Notes: generated by a model from the sequence alone, not told the origin. Shown: positions 1-14,408, counted from the stretch's first letter. The stretch: DNA of 64,000 bases from Maylandia zebra (GCF_041146795.1 NC_135185.1:28021529-28085528), one strand, 5' to 3'. Made by a program: numbers and translations.

Positions 1-780
1 CTTAAACCCTGACCCAGCAAAGTTACGAAACCTCAGAGCAGGTGCCCACTGTCCTCTGCAGGTAACCCAGCCTCAGCTGAGATGTGGGTGTATGATGGGA
101 TTCCAAAGAAATGCACGTGGAACAGAAAGTAACATCATTATTTTATTTTGTACAAAGCCACAGGTTAGTTGGCCTTATTGGGAAGAAAATAGGGCAAATA
201 GTGAAGTTTAACCCCCAACCACAGCGTTGCACATAGCCAGGCTGACCTGTAATTATGTCTTTATTGACATTATAATGAGGTCAATTGCTGCGATCGTAGA
301 TTTCAGCTGTTACTTGACTAAATGCCATCATAACCACAAAAGAAGTGCTTGTTACAGGTTAACATACAATTTACAGAACTTTGCACCTTTTTTTTTTAAA
401 TGTTTTCCAATGCTAATGAGTTTCCTTCTTATCCCTGTTCACTGGTATGAATATTTCTCTGTACTGAATGAGCAGCGAACCTCGGGATTAGCAAAGCTGC
501 TCTGTAGCCCTTAGTTGTCTAAAAGCCATTAGCCAGCCCATACTGCTCTGCGCTCTCTTTCCCCGACTCACGCTGGCTCAGTTCCAAGACACAGCTGTGA
601 AAATTACAGGCCTGCTTCATGGAAACATAGAAGAAGAGGAGGCAGGGCTGGTGTGGACGGGAGGAGAAGTGGAGCAGAGATCCACAGACTGCTGTCAGCT
701 GTCCACTGGTCCACAGCTGCAGTGGAGATTTTAGAGATGGGGTCTCACTCACTTCTACTTCTGACACACACTGGGATTGT

Positions 781-785
<5 letters not shown>

Positions 786-838
<53 letters not shown>
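786..838 (+). repeat. (TG)n microsatellite
   Basis: About 26 uninterrupted TG dinucleotides. Confidence 0.98.
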
Positions 839-842
<4 letters not shown>

Positions 843-1196
843 TTTGATGGAGGCATTACAGTAAATCCTGTTTGGCCGCGACTAAACAGAACAGAAGTCC
901 TCCCTGTGACTGACAAACGTCAGGCTCCTTCAGCGAAAAGCACATGGCACCAAGCGTCCTTCAGTTTGGCAGATGCTAAAAGCATGACTGAGACCCTGGC
1001 AGGTGGGCAGGCGGGCACCCCCACCCCCTCCTCACTCACTCCTCAGCTCCTCAGGCCTCCTCTATCAGAGAGTCATTGTTCATGATGATGATGACAATCT
1101 CTCACTGTCTCCATTCACCGTGCTATCTCAATCCATCACTCTCTTGTCTCTTGCCTCCTCCCTCCATCGCTGTCTCACACACATTCTCTTAAATAT

Positions 1197-1212
1197 CCCC
1201 CCCCCCCCCCCC
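1197..1212 (+). repeat. Poly-C tract
   Basis: Sixteen consecutive C residues within a pyrimidine-rich stretch. Confidence 0.95.
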
Positions 1213-1378
1213 TCTTGTTTTCCCCTGCTCTCTCACAAAGTCTGTGTCAAACGCCTGTATCTCTGAAGAGCTGTCAGGCAAAGAAAAACAGGAAGCTGAA
1301 TGTGAAAGGAAAAAAAGTCTCTCTGACTTCTACTGAGTTTGACTTTTCTTCTGCTCAGTGAGATGTAAGAGGTGAGAT

Positions 1379-1449
1379 TCTCTCCTCTCCTCTCCTCTCC
1401 TCTCCTCTCCTCTCCTCTCCTCTCCTCTCCTCTCCTCTCCTCTCCTCTC
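1379..1449 (+). repeat. (TCTCC)n pentanucleotide microsatellite
   Basis: About 14 tandem TCTCC units in a pure pyrimidine strand, which can adopt triplex DNA. Confidence 0.97.
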
Positions 1450-3570
1450 TGTTGCTTCACTTCGATCTTCATCAGTATCTCTCCATCTACTTCTCTTTTT
1501 TTCCCCTCTCTCCTCCCCTTTTGCTAGTCAGGCAGCCTGGCATCTTGCCCCGTCTCTTTGAAGCAGAACAGTAGAAGCAGATAATTACACTTCCTGTCCT
1601 GTATCTGCTCTGTGTTGCTCAACTGTCATCTTTACATCGGTAGGCTACACGTTGAAGACGATAAACAGCTTACAACCAGTTTTGAGCTCGAAGCGCTGCT
1701 CTGTGTGCATGACACATTCTCTTTTGAAGCTGCGTTTTGCCTCTGCACGTGTGCAATTAAGATGATTTTTGTCTATCATGTTTATCAGTTTCTTGGCTGT
1801 TTTTAAAAAGCTTCATTGACTGCTCCGTGTATCCCCCCCGCCTGCGTCAGACTGAATTGTGCACCCTGTCTTCCTATTTCTAACAGAAATGGTCAGATTA
1901 AGTTAAAATTGAGTTTAAGATTAGACTTTAAAATCTTTCCTAACACATGCAAACTCAATCACATGATAACCAGCTATTTGTCACATTGCTGCTATCAGCC
2001 AAGACTGACACAAACACTTCTCTCGCACACACGCTCCCTTTAGAAAGCCCCTGGTAAACAAACAGTCTGCAGCCAAACAATGACAGGTTGTTAAAGTGGT
2101 TAGAGAGATATGCCCTGCTGAAAAAGTCCATTTTGTTTTAATGACAGGAGACTGGTGTACACGGCACTTCCTCTTCTGTTCTTAAACTGACTCTTCCCAT
2201 TCATTAGCACTGCTGGTACTTTTTTATTTTAATCTCTAGGGTGTCACCCAGCTGTTTTATGTGGAGCTTTGTGCGGTTGTATGTGATTTTCATTACATCA
2301 TTGTTGCATTCAGGCTTTGCTGGTGTGTGTAACAGTCACATTATCTGCTGTGGGTATCACTGTCAGGCTCAGAGCTGCTGTGCAGCCAAAACACTGTAGG
2401 GAAAATGACAAACTGACCATTAGTCTCAAATCAGCCACTTGTAGCTAGCCTGAGAGTGAGGACACCTCGGCTAAGAGTCATAAGAGCTGCAGCGAATAAT
2501 ACCACAAGCAGGTTTTGAGCAACAGTAGAAACTGTATTTGCATCAGCTCCACTGGTACACGATGTTTCAGTCAGTTTGAGCAGGCAAAGCGAGTTGTGGA
2601 CACAAAACCAGCATTGCGTAGTCAGGCAGCTGGGCAAAGGGCACATGACCGATCTGAATCAAATGCCCCCCCACGGACTGTGTTGAACCCATGTGGTGAC
2701 ATAATAGGTTGAGTGCATAGTTCAACTCAAAAGGCCTAAATCGTACATTTCTGTATCCTGTTTTTTTGCTGCAAGTTTATTCTTAAAGATCTGACCTGAA
2801 GGTATTATTTGTGCCTGTGTCACTGTTGTTAGGCAGTGCATTCACATCTAAGTGTGGCTTCCTAACTGCGCTGGCCTTGCCTTGCCAGTCCGCCACAGCA
2901 AAGCTTGAAATGTGAAAATCTTCCACAGCCCACCCAAACCTTTAGTCACAACCAACTCAAGTGATTTTATTTTTAAATTCCCAAAGTATTTGATCATATA
3001 GAATTTATAACTTAAAACTTTTAATTATGATTAAATATTCAGTTAAGAGTTTTCTAACTGAATGTTTTAGTGTGTTGTGTGTGTTTATGAGAAATGACCT
3101 CTCAGCCCACCTGCAGTACCTTCGCTGCATGATGTCTCATCAGGGCTTCACTCCCTGAACATATTGATGCCTGTCACAAATATTTAGTCTCCTGGTGTAG
3201 TGATGTTTTAGTTTGGGGATTTAAAAAAAAAAAAAATCACATTTGGGTTGCTTCACACTGGTTATATAAAAATATGGCTGTAGGACTGAAGGTGTTGGCT
3301 CACAGTTAGTGGGACATGATTGAAAATCTCATAACAATTATTCCAGTCATTAACTAGCTCTTTAGAGCAGCCATAATTAATATTTTTGTTGTAACAACAA
3401 CAAGTGGCTCAAATGACTGTGTGCAGCCTAACTGCACTGGGACATTATTCTTAGTTTCTAGTATTTATCTGCTAGAAAATGACTCCTCTGAGGACTTGTT
3501 GGAGACCAGAAAAGAACAAATAAATGATTTTTTTGTTTGTTTCAGGCCAGTTTTTTTTTAGAACTGACTA
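1450..3570. other. Gene-free stretch
   Basis: Only short, unsupported frames; no motif, splice pattern or repeat beyond AT-rich runs recognised. Confidence 0.5.
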
Positions 3571-3579
3571 AAAACTCAT

Positions 3580-4560
3580 CTCCAGTGAATGAGTGCTCTG
3601 TAAGTACTTTGTGTCTGCTGAGGGTATAAATAAACATTTGGCATGAAAAAAAAAACCCCAGTTTGAATTCCAAACTCTTCTTTAAAGAGTTGCTTCAGTT
3701 CATTGAGGTTTGTTGGCATTGGTATATCTTTGTTGTCATTTGGCATTATATAAGTACAATTGAACTGATTCATACGCAGCTCTATTAAGATCCTGTCAAA
3801 GCATTTCAGTTGGGCTGAAGTTTGGACTTTCATTGGGCCATTGCAACATCTTGATTATTTAAAGGAGCCGGTCTACAAGAGAATGGCTGTTGGCCTCACA
3901 TTTGACTCTGTAAATACTTTGGTATACGGAACCATTCAAGGTCAATTCAAAGACTGCGAGATAACCAAGTCCTGCGACTGCAAAACGAGCCTAAACCATC
4001 ACCACTCCACCACCACCATAGTTTTATGAGGTGTTCGTGCTGATATGCTGCGTTAGGTTTTCATCAAACGTGCTGTGCAATCTTCCGCTTACTGGCAAAT
4101 GCCTTTAATGTTTTCTACTTGTGAATAATCTTTTGTTTCACTTCAAATTGTTTGTAAATGGTTTTACATCCATTCCCAGATTAACTTTAGATCATCAATC
4201 GATCAACGTCTTAACGAGGAGACATTAGCCTTTCCAATCTTAGTGAAGCTGACTGACTTTCTGTTGCTGAAAGCACCAGACCTGCAAACTGCCAGAACAT
4301 CTGCTTTCATAGAGTTGTTCACTTGCTGATGATCAGTTAAATAAGTGCATTTGATTAAGAGTCTGGATGCTACTTATCCAATAATTCCTACAAAAGCAGG
4401 AAGGGTGTACTTAGTTTCCACACACTGCTTCTTCTTCATTTTGCTAAATAAGTAATGACACGGTGTAGTATGTCATGTTGTGGTTCATCTGAGGTTGAGT
4501 TTACATCATTTCAGATCCTGCTAAGGACCAAATGATTTTTTTTTTAAAATTATCTCCTAA
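3580..4560 (-). mobile_element. Tc1-like transposon relic
   Basis: Minus-strand remnants of a Tc1 transposase: MPTNLNELKQLFKEEFGIQ matches the MPxNLNELKQxxKEEWAKI stretch near the C-terminus. Upstream on the minus strand lie further pieces matching the catalytic and DNA-binding regions at the nucleotide level (for example 3835-4020 and 4120-4260). Many stops and gaps. The right terminal region (about 4380-4540) resembles the end of the copy at 51300-52200, so both belong to one family. Confidence 0.7.
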
Positions 4561-5567
4561 TATATAAAAGCCTTGTAGTGGAAAAGGACGTACTTCCTCT
4601 TTCACATTACAAACGTCTCTTCTGGTAAAATGTTTTGGTGGGTTTGTTTTGTTTTGCTTCTCCTGAAATGATTGAGATGTTTGCTGTATGTCTATAGATC
4701 AGCACTGAGCGGGTAAGTGAGTGCATCCTGCATGTAGGAAGCATTTAGCCCTCTAAGTTGTTGCCCTGCACCTCTCCGCAGTGTGTTGCAGCGTGTTTAT
4801 TGCAGCGCAGGTCACCTCTCAGCAGTCCATTCTCCCTCAGCTCCCCCCGGTGCTCACGCCTCATTAGCTCAACACACTCAGGTCCTTTGCAGCTGTTAAT
4901 TACACACTGTAAAGCTGATATCAGCGAGGACAGCATTTATCCCAGTTAAGCTTGATTCTGACTTGTCAGTAACTTGACAACATGGTGGCTTTCCAATCAG
5001 GCTGTTGTGGAAAAACAAAATTGAACCGTCCGTTAAGCTTTTCTTTAACTTGAACGCCCACTGAGTGAGTCCAGCAGCCGTCAGTGATAGTCCGTAATTT
5101 GTGTGTATCGCAACGGGCCGATCTTATCTGTGTTAAGAGGTAATAAATGATGAGCAGCAAATGATCAGTCATGTTTAGATTGAATGTCTCATTCAGAGCA
5201 GAGGATACAGTAAATTAGCCTAATTAAGAGGGATACATGCTTCTATTTTTTTGATGTTATTCATGAGAAAAACATTACTAACCTACTACATTAGGCATTA
5301 ACATGATGAATTTATAGCTCATTGCATATTCGTCATTACATAATATATCGTATTATTTAGTGTTTTTCCTGGGGCTCTATGTAAATGTTATCAATGTTGA
5401 TTAAAATGTCTCTTCTTCTCTAACGAGATCTGTTCAGATGACTTATTTTGTCAACACATGGATGGAAGTTGTGATATTTTGTAGCTTTTACTTAAATGAA
5501 TACAGTTTAACATGAATGCATTTAATGCAATTCATCTTTGTGCTTCTTTACAGATAAACTGTGCTTC

Positions 5568-6270
5568 ATATAAAGTCACAGCCACTTTATTAGGCACATC
5601 TTGCTCTTGCTGGGTTTTGCATTTTGAACTGCTTTAATTCTTTGTGGTACAGATTGAACGAGGTGCTGGAAACATTCCTGAGAGATTTGGGTCCATATTG
5701 TTGCTGTAGATTTGTCGGCTACATATCCAGGACGCGAATTTCCTGTTTCCCCCACATCTCAAAGGTGCTCTATTAGACGGAGAGCTGCTGGTTTTGAAGG
5801 CCGCTTGAATACAGTGAACTCATTGTTATATTCATATATTCACATTTGTGACATGGTGTGTCATCCTGCTGGAAGTGGCAAACAGACGATGGGTACACTG
5901 TGGTCATAAAGGGATGGGCATGGCCATCAACGATACTGCTCGCTGTGGTGTTAGTACCAACTGATGGTCAGTTGGTACTGAGGGGCCCAAAGTGTAACAG
6001 GAAAATGTCCCCTACATCATTACACCACCAGCATCGGCCTAAGTTTTGAAACAAGGCAGGATGAAGCCATGCTTTTATGTTATTTACTTCTAATTCGACC
6101 TTAACATTTTAATGAAAGAGAAATCAAGACTCATGAGACAGGAAACATATTTCCGGTCTTCTGCTGTCTAATTTTGACATTTCCTGTTCTTAGCTGACAG
6201 GAGTGGCACCTGGTGTGGTCTTCTGCTGCTGTAGCCCACTTGCTTCAAGGCTGGACACGTGATGCGTTCA
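5568..6270 (-). mobile_element. Tc1-like transposon relic, second family
   Basis: Starts with AGTCACAGCCACTTTATTAGG, a terminal motif frequent in fish Tc1-like repeats. It continues with the reverse-strand transposase body (GGTGCTGGAAACATTCCTGA, AAGGTGCTCTATTAGACGG, GGGGCCCAAAGTGTAACAGG). Stops and deletions interrupt every frame. The right end was not found. Confidence 0.65.
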
Positions 6271-7319
6271 GAGATGTTTGTCTGCACACTTTGGTTGTAT
6301 TATAAATGATTTGAGTTAGAATCAGATTCATCTTCATTTGGTTAAGTTTGTTTACACAAACAAAGTTCTTTGCTCTCTGCAGACAACCAACAACCATTCC
6401 ACACTCAGACTGACTTAAATCACTTTTATTCCCCATTCTAAAGCTTGGCTAGAAGTTTGTCATCTTCAGGTCATCTCAAACAAATCTGTATGACTAAACA
6501 CGGTGAGTTGCTGCCATGTGATTGGCTGATTCGATATTTGCATTAACAAGCAGTTGAACTGAATGTATCCCTATTTTATTATTAAAAGAAAACCAGAACA
6601 CAATCCAACCTATAGCAGGGCTGCATGTTAGAATATTCCTATGCCTTTTGCACCCAAGAAAGTTTTAGTTACTGTAGTTTTATTTTGTTTTATACGCAAT
6701 GAGTTGTTAAAGCTATTGTAATAAGCATTCTTCTGTATTTGAACAAAGGCTTGTTAAAAATTCAATGAATAGTACCTATTGGCATTATGTGCCTGTATAG
6801 AAGCTGTGGGAACATTAAGATGAAACATTTAGATGGACGTATACTTGTATTTTCAGCTGGTTTTAAAACAATTATTCAAATAGTCGTTTGAAACTTGAAA
6901 TCCTTTATATAGTAAACTACACAAAGGATTTAGTTTGTAGTTGAATTGGGTGATGATATGGTCTTTATGGCTAGAATATTTTAATATTCCACATCTTTTA
7001 TTCATGCCCACTTGCTTTTATTATGTTTAACTTACGCTTTTTGTGGATGTGCGGCTTCAAGTTGACCATCTAATGGCTGAAAGTCAGTCAGGTTTCAGTA
7101 CATTCACTCTTGCTTTGCAGCCAATGAGGCAGAGGGAAAACTTACTTATCAATAACTCTATTTATTTATTTTTGGGACATAAAATAGAGCTGGTTTCATT
7201 TGGTACAAATGCATCATAAAACAGACCGACGTTTGGGAAATGGGGAAATTGCACTTGTCTTTGGCGCATATGCACAGAAGATTTAAAGAATTAAAAAGCA
7301 AAGAAAAACCACGAGGAAG

Positions 7320-8400
7320 TGTGGAAAAAACTGTCACGATGACACCGTTTAGTCCCTGTAGGAATATTACAGTAACGTGACCGTGATTTTACACGGGGAT
7401 GTCCCGGTGCAACGGCGAATGCGAATGCAGGCAGCGCATGAATATTATCTCCAGCTTGCCACTTCGGAAGTAGGTCACCGCTCACCGATTTGTTCACCAT
7501 GTCTCCAGCTACTGTGGGCTGTTTGGTCCACGGATCGCTCCCCGGGTCCGCAGCTCTACCGAGTAGAAACTGATCATCGGGAAAAGAAACAAACATCACG
7601 GACGGGAGATTTTTATTGTTATTATTTTATTTAATTTTTTTCAAATTGAGTGGGTGATTATTTCCAACGGGACACGCGAGGTAATGGTGAATCGCTGCTG
7701 TGTTTCAGTCACAGTTGGAGATGACAGGGTCGGTGGTTAGGCTGCTTCTAACAACTCGGCTGTAATACGAGCCTCCTAATGATACTGATATTAACTAGCA
7801 GCTCCGAAAAAGCCCGATTGAGTGAGGATGGTCGGGTGTTTTCCACTCGTTTCCCCGCTGAGGATCTCTCCTTTTATTTCCTACTTCTCATATCGCAGCC
7901 TGCACTCCTGCTACGGCATGCTGTCAGATTAACACTGTCCACCACCACCACCACCGTGGCCAACTACGATCTTCAAGAGGCGAGTCATTTGTATGTATTT
8001 TCTTTATTTTGTTGAACAGTGTGATTATAACGTTAATCGTTTTTTCCTACCCAATATATTCGCGAAACAGTAGTGGATGTGGGTGTTTGTGTAACTGCTG
8101 GAGCCCGAACCTGCGTGTAGGAGAAGCGAGGTGTTGGTGTTGGTGGAGGATGGTTAGCGTTTGTTTGGTGGTGTAAGACTGTGGAACTGCTGATTTGCTC
8201 CAGGAAAGTGGACTTGGTTATATGCATTATCTGAAGCACAGCAGCTTAGGTCTCCGAGAGCTCCAGCCTCGGGGCTGTTTCCCTCATGATGACAGCGCTA
8301 CACCATGTCCTTCTTCTGAATGAGCCTGTGAGACAGCCAGGCAGAGCCGCCTCCTCCTCCTCCTAATCCTGTATCTATCGGACTTCTGATGTAGATGAAA
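7320..8400. promoter_or_regulatory. CpG-rich stretch, candidate bahd1 promoter/5' exon
   Basis: This interval has many CpG dinucleotides (for example around 7378-7430, 7480-7600 and 7740-7970) in otherwise CpG-poor, AT-rich DNA, which is typical of a vertebrate CpG-island promoter. It lies about 8.5 kb upstream of the bahd1 coding start, on the correct side for a first non-coding exon. No TATA box or certain splice donor was fixed, so promoter function and its link to bahd1 are inference from composition and position. Confidence 0.4.
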
Positions 8401-11400
8401 CTACAGTCTCTTAATGTGCCATCGGCAGGGAGAGAGTCAAATCAATGGCAAGTAGGTCTGATGTGTGAACTATGCTCCATTTACTTTAAAATGCGTAAGA
8501 TTCACACAGTAGAGCTGCACTGGCATTTGATCATCTGCCGACTAATCTCAGGGTCAAAAGGGAGTCTCAAGATATTTAAAAGGATTTAAAAGGAAAAAAA
8601 TGACTATATTTTTACTCACTTTTGCTTTATGTTTTCTTTTTCTTGATATTTCTTCACTGCATCAACCAAAGTACTTGATGAAGTACTTGAATAATTCAGT
8701 TTTAGTACTTTACATTTAAATATTGAGCTTTTTCCTTTCCTACATTTATTTGGTTGGCGATTTGTGTGCAAATTAAGGTTTTTCTACACAGTAATACTAA
8801 CAGCTTCTATTGTGTGACGTGTTCCTGCAGGACAAACTGCCTAAAAGCAGATAAATGTGTTGAATCCCAGCAGCAGGTAAATGCAGCTTAGATGTTGGAA
8901 GATTAGTAGTAAAACACAGCACTAAACAATATGATATTATGAATGCACCCTTTTACTTTTGAAACTTCATACTGCAAGATACTAGTTTTAATAGTGTTAC
9001 TTATGTAACACTTGGAAAGAAGGACTTTAAAATGAATAAATGTTAACATTGCAGCATTTTCAGCTTTTTTAATACTATAAAAATGAAATAGCGTATACTG
9101 TATATTCACACTGACACTGTATTCTATAGGTTTGCACATTGAAAATAGTCACCGCCAAAAAAAGGATTACTTAAAATCATCAAATCCTCCTTTTTTGGGC
9201 TAAGGAGTCCTTAAAAAAGCATTATAACTGTATAAGAATATAACAGTGTAATACAATATAGCAGTGTATCACATTAAGGAGGTTTTAAAAGATGAAATAT
9301 TTTTGTAAATGCAGTATGTCGTGGAAAGAGCCTTTAATTCTCAGCTATGGGATACATTTATTTAAAAAACGACAACAAAGGTAATGAGAAAAGCAAAGAA
9401 GGCAAAAATGGATTTCCGCCTTTAGTCACTCGATGGCCTTTGACCTCTTTGGATTCATCTGTTAAATCCTTGACCTTTCAAAGTAAACAGATTTAGTCAC
9501 AGAGATTTGTACTCGGCATGTCTACTGTTGTCTTAAAGTCAGATAGTGGAGAAAAAGGTTTCCCGTGTAAAATAAAGATAAACAGGGTTTAAACATCCTT
9601 CACTGTATATTAAGACTCAGTGTTCTCTGTGAATGGGTTATATGGACACGGGGGATGTTAGAAAAAAAACAAACTGTTGCTAACAGGGATTTTCAAGACT
9701 TATGTTTAATGTTCCCTCAAAGAGTCGTAATACAAATGTTAATATTTTCAAACTGTGTGTGTATGTGTGTGTGGGTGGCTTTATGCAGCCTACTGGCATT
9801 GCTGCTGTGCATAAGGCGGTGTGAGCAAAGCTCATCTAAACTGGCAACGTGTTTTAGTTAGATTTTCGCAACAGCACGAAAGAAAAGTGACCGTAACACT
9901 CTGGCATTAATTCCCTCTGCTGAAAGGCCGCGTTCTTTGTTGTGGTCAGCGTGGCGATGCTTTAGCCAGGGGAAACGATGATGCTCTTCAATGAGCTCCT
10001 GTCCTTCCACTGTGCACGCTTGTCTTATTCAAATGAAGTAACTTGATTTGATATCCACAGACAGAAACTCAATGTGAGGCTCCCTCTGTCCTCTTGTTAT
10101 CTGAAAATTAAATTTCTCCCTCATGGATTGCATTTCACGGTTCACCGACTCATCCGCCAATAAGGGCCGTAAGACCGAGCTATGAGATGGTTTCAAAAAC
10201 GTCCGGGCGGAGTTGTCCGCTCCGGATCTAAGTGGGTTTACAGTGGTTCGCCTGGTTAAGCCCGAGTATGTTCGGTGTCGTTATTCGTTTTAATGCACTG
10301 TGGCTTATAAAAAATTGTACTCAGGTTTTAGCGCAGAAAGTCTTGCACATATTTTATATTAGCAGACGGGGGGGAAATGACTGGAAAAGCAGAATAAAAC
10401 TATTCACACTATAATTAAAGAACTCCAAAAGGAGCTACACAAGGTTTTGGTTTAATCAACCTTTCATTAAGTGGGACCTGAGAGCAAGCTGACATAGTAA
10501 AAAAATGCACTTTGTTGCACACTTGCTGATAAGGTCAACTCGTGTAAATACTAGAGTGCCTTATGGTTTTTTAAAATATTATTTTACACCATTTATTGTG
10601 GGCAATACAGCCTTAAAATGATATTAAAATATTTCAAGATGATGTGCAATGATATTTCTCATGACATAGAAAAAATAGCAAGCTACATTTCAGTGATGCT
10701 TGCAGTCAGTGTAAGTAAATAGGGGGATTTTCCTTTTTTTCCAGTGAGCTGCTGTCACTGATGGCACACCTTCTAAATCAAAGTGTGAATCTACTGAAAC
10801 AAGGTGCCAGCAGAAGCAGCATCAGCAGTATAGTGTGATAGTAGTGGCACAGCAGTATATCCAGTGACATGGCAGAAGTCAAATGTAAGCACAAAAGTGT
10901 CCCAGCTAGCTTTTGCCTGGAATTTTTAAGTAAAAATATAGAATAACTGCTTAAAACTTTAGTATATTAAGTTAACCTTAACTTTTTAACCAGCTGCTTA
11001 AAGCACTGATTTTCCACCGTGTAACCACATCAGTAATTTCCATCCACCGTTTGCTCTTCCTGCCATATGGAGTGCAACTAGCAGCCGGCGATGCTTGGTT
11101 TGAGTCATTTGTTTACTTTTGGGTTGCACATCACCAGCTGCTAGTATCTACTCCTTTGTAGCCCGGTTATAGTTGACAATGTTTTCAGCCTCGAGTGGAA
11201 AACTAGTTTGTTGTTTCCACCTTCGGCAGGAACAGTGTTCTTGTTTATTTTGCAAAGCATCGTGCTTTGTTGGAGGTTGCTAAAGTGGCTCGCCTTTTTT
11301 AGGTGCATGCCCGGGTTTGTCTCATTATTATGCGCACTAAGAACGTGTGGCGTTGCTATAACAGCAATATCACAATGTCGTGGACGATGTTATACGGCAC

Positions 11401-12061
11401 AGCCCTATATGTAGTTTTTTTTTTTTAGACTTGCGCTGCCTAATTGTAAAATTTAAAAAATTTAAATCCATAATTAAAGGTGAATTTCAAAGAGACAGCT
11501 CATAGCGTGCAGTGTATGAGATCCTTGTTTTGTTTCTCATAACCCTCTCCGGCGCACACACGCATACACTCTCCTTGAATGCCCCCATCGCAGCCATTAA
11601 AGCCCTGTTGGAACTCCTAAGTGGTTCACTTTAAAAACAGGACAACGGGCAAAAAAGATTACAGCATGATGTGATGCGCTTTGATTTATAGAAAGCCAAC
11701 ATGAGTACAGATAATAAACATCACTTACTGTGGGCTTGTAAGAGCGTCTCACAATACCATCAGCTCCAATCAGTTGTTGTCAATCGTAGCCTTTAGAAAG
11801 ATGGCAGGCGGTTGTTGCTCGGTGTTCAAAGTGTGAAAGGTTTTTTGTTTTTTCTGGTGACTTATAGGATTTTTTTTCCATTAAAGTAAATGAGATAATA
11901 TGCATATTTCAAATTATTATTAATGTCTCAACAGGGGCATTCTGGACGTAAAAATCCCACTCATATTCTCCATAGAGAGTTTGATGATGAGCCATAATGT
12001 TTTAACCATCTAAAGCAGACTTACTGCGACCCAAGACATTGTTAAACGATGGCATGTGCTC
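8401..12061. other. Gene-free stretch, probably bahd1 intron or upstream DNA
   Basis: AT-rich with scattered short repeats; I see no coding exon, RNA gene or mobile-element end. Confidence 0.45.
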
Positions 12062-12921
12062 CTATCCGGTCGTTAAGTGATGACGTGACGAATCCTACTT
12101 CCGGGCCTAAAGTAGTCTGCGTTTAATATGGCTTTTGTGTTGTTAACATGTTTAATGTTTTGTATTTTCTTCTATTTGATCTCAAAAAGCTCCTAAAACA
12201 GTCAGTGATCACTGTTGACCTCCCTCGGCTTTTATTACCGCTAATCATTTATTTAAGCTCAGTTTTTAAAACCTTAGGATGTAACTACAGCCCAGCCCAC
12301 GCAGCAGTATATGAATGACTAACCTCGTATTGTGGCTGCATTATCTCAGTTGTTCTCTGGCTGAAGTTTGGTCCTTTTACAGCATCCTGCCATGCGATTA
12401 CATTTGTTCCTGACCACCGAGAACACTCACGTTAACTTTTATCGAGTGGAAAAAAAGTTAGCTTGTTTATATTATGCTAACATAGCTGTGTCGCTAGCGG
12501 TCACGTAGCACATCATTATATACCAGCTAGCCCAACTTCAGTAACCCTACAAACGTCACTGCTGTTTAGTTTTCTGTCTTCATTTATGTTGGAAGTGATA
12601 GCAGAGCTGTACGTTTTAATTTGTTTCCAAAACCCCGCAGTCAGGACATGCTATATTGTATTTAGATAGAAGCTAGCGAGCTAACTCCCTGCTAACTTCT
12701 AACTCCATTAAATGTCATAAATTCCGTTTTCATGGATGCCTGGATGCTAAACTCAATTGTTACACCTGGTAGAGCAGAACGCTGATCATTTTATTAAAGA
12801 TGAAAGACTTTAGACAGTTTTTCAACTCTCAGTAATGCCATAGTGATCGTTTGATATATGGACCTGCAGCGGAGTTTAGGTCCAGACACGGCTAGTGACG
12901 TCAGACTTAACGACCGGATAG
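12062..12921. mobile_element. Non-autonomous inverted-repeat element
   Basis: CTATCCGGTCGTTAAGT at 12062 is matched in reverse by ACTTAACGACCGGATAG at 12905-12921, with GACGT following in both arms. The element is about 860 bp, without a coding frame. No clear target duplication is visible, so the class is undetermined. Confidence 0.65.
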
Positions 12922-14408
12922 AAACCATCAGTCTACATGATATTAACCTTTTTTAACAAGAATACATTTGTTCATGTAAAGAACTACTCTACCTACAACC
13001 CTTAATTTAAATGACCTGTGAAAATGTTTCGACCCACTAATGTTAAGACATTCGAGGTGTGAATAATTATACATGCACAGTACAAAATAATTTATTTAAA
13101 TAACTATTAACATACAACACTGTTAATAACCATATAAATACTACAGTAAAAATTCAAAGCATTACATTTGAGAAGAAGAAAGGAAGTTGCGAAGTCGCTG
13201 TGGAATCTGGGATTTGTAGTTGTGTATGACATGAGTAGTTCCTTCAACATTAAAAGTAATTGTGCACATTTTTTGTCATTTTCCTTTATTTCTTTTGCCC
13301 ATATGTCTGTGCCTAAGATCGTAAAAAACAACTTATGCCACATTTACTCTATTTATATGTATATACCCTAAATCTGAAACCTAGCAGTGTTTTGAAGTGA
13401 AGAGTTTTTTAGACTCACATTAAATACTGAACAGACCTTTACTAGTGTGTAAATGAAATAGGCTTCCATGATTGGCTGAAATATAGTGATTGAAATGTAG
13501 TATCGTTAGCCTCTTAACTCATATCATACACTTACACTGAATCTATTAATAAGAAGCGTGCTCAGAACTTGATCATTTGTGTATGTTTGTGAAAGCTCAG
13601 GGATTTTCTCACTGGAGAGTCACTTATAATAAAAGGACCCATGTTGACTTACTCCTTGGAGGTCAAGTAGCATAATTGTGTTCCACTGCTGCAGCAAGAA
13701 GCACGATCCATCTCCTTCTGCTGCACACACGAGTGTCATTACATAAAGGTCGCTGGAGTTGAGTCATCAGGATATCTAAAGGCTTTTCCTAAGTGAGGTG
13801 TTTTTTCCCGTTGAGGGAGCAGAAAGCCGTGAGTTACGGAGGGCCGTAAGTCTTGTTATGCATCGTTTGTTCTAAAGTTGCTGGAGCTGCTTTGGTATCA
13901 GCCTGTTGACATGGAAACTGAAGAGGCTATTGTGTGACAAGTGTTTCTGCCACCAGTTTTTTTCCCTTTCTTTTCTTTTTTTTGTAGAATCGGGATCGAT
14001 TCATGAGTCATTTGTTCGTGGTACTGTTTGTTTTGTGCCTCTAAGTGTCAGACAATCATTGCTTAATTTCATATCTTACAGTGAATTGAAAGAGTTTGTT
14101 GTGTCGTTGACACTATAAATGAGAATATGAGAAGCGAGTGTCTGAGCATCCATCGTATCAAATATTAAATGCATCACTCAAATGCCTCACCTTTTTCTGG
14201 TTTTTGGCTTCTGTGTCTTAGCAGTGAGTGGGTGCTTGCAACCCAACAGGCTCTCAGTGACTTGCTTGAGTCATTAATCTGCTTCAATGTGACTTCAAGG
14301 CAAAATGGTCTTTTAATACGAAGGATCAAAAGCCAACAGTTCTCTTTTAAAACTCGAATCAAAATAAAAACCGAAACGTGGAAGCTACAGCACATTAAAC
14401 TAAACATA
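12922..14408. other. Gene-free stretch
   Basis: Nothing recognised; all frames are short and without family resemblance. Confidence 0.45.

Noticed and set aside
653-1085. Frames rich in alternating Val-Cys
   Set aside because: They are translations of the (TG)n microsatellite.
1233-1472. Arg-Gly-Glu-rich minus-strand frame
   Set aside because: It is a translation of the (TCTCC)n microsatellite.
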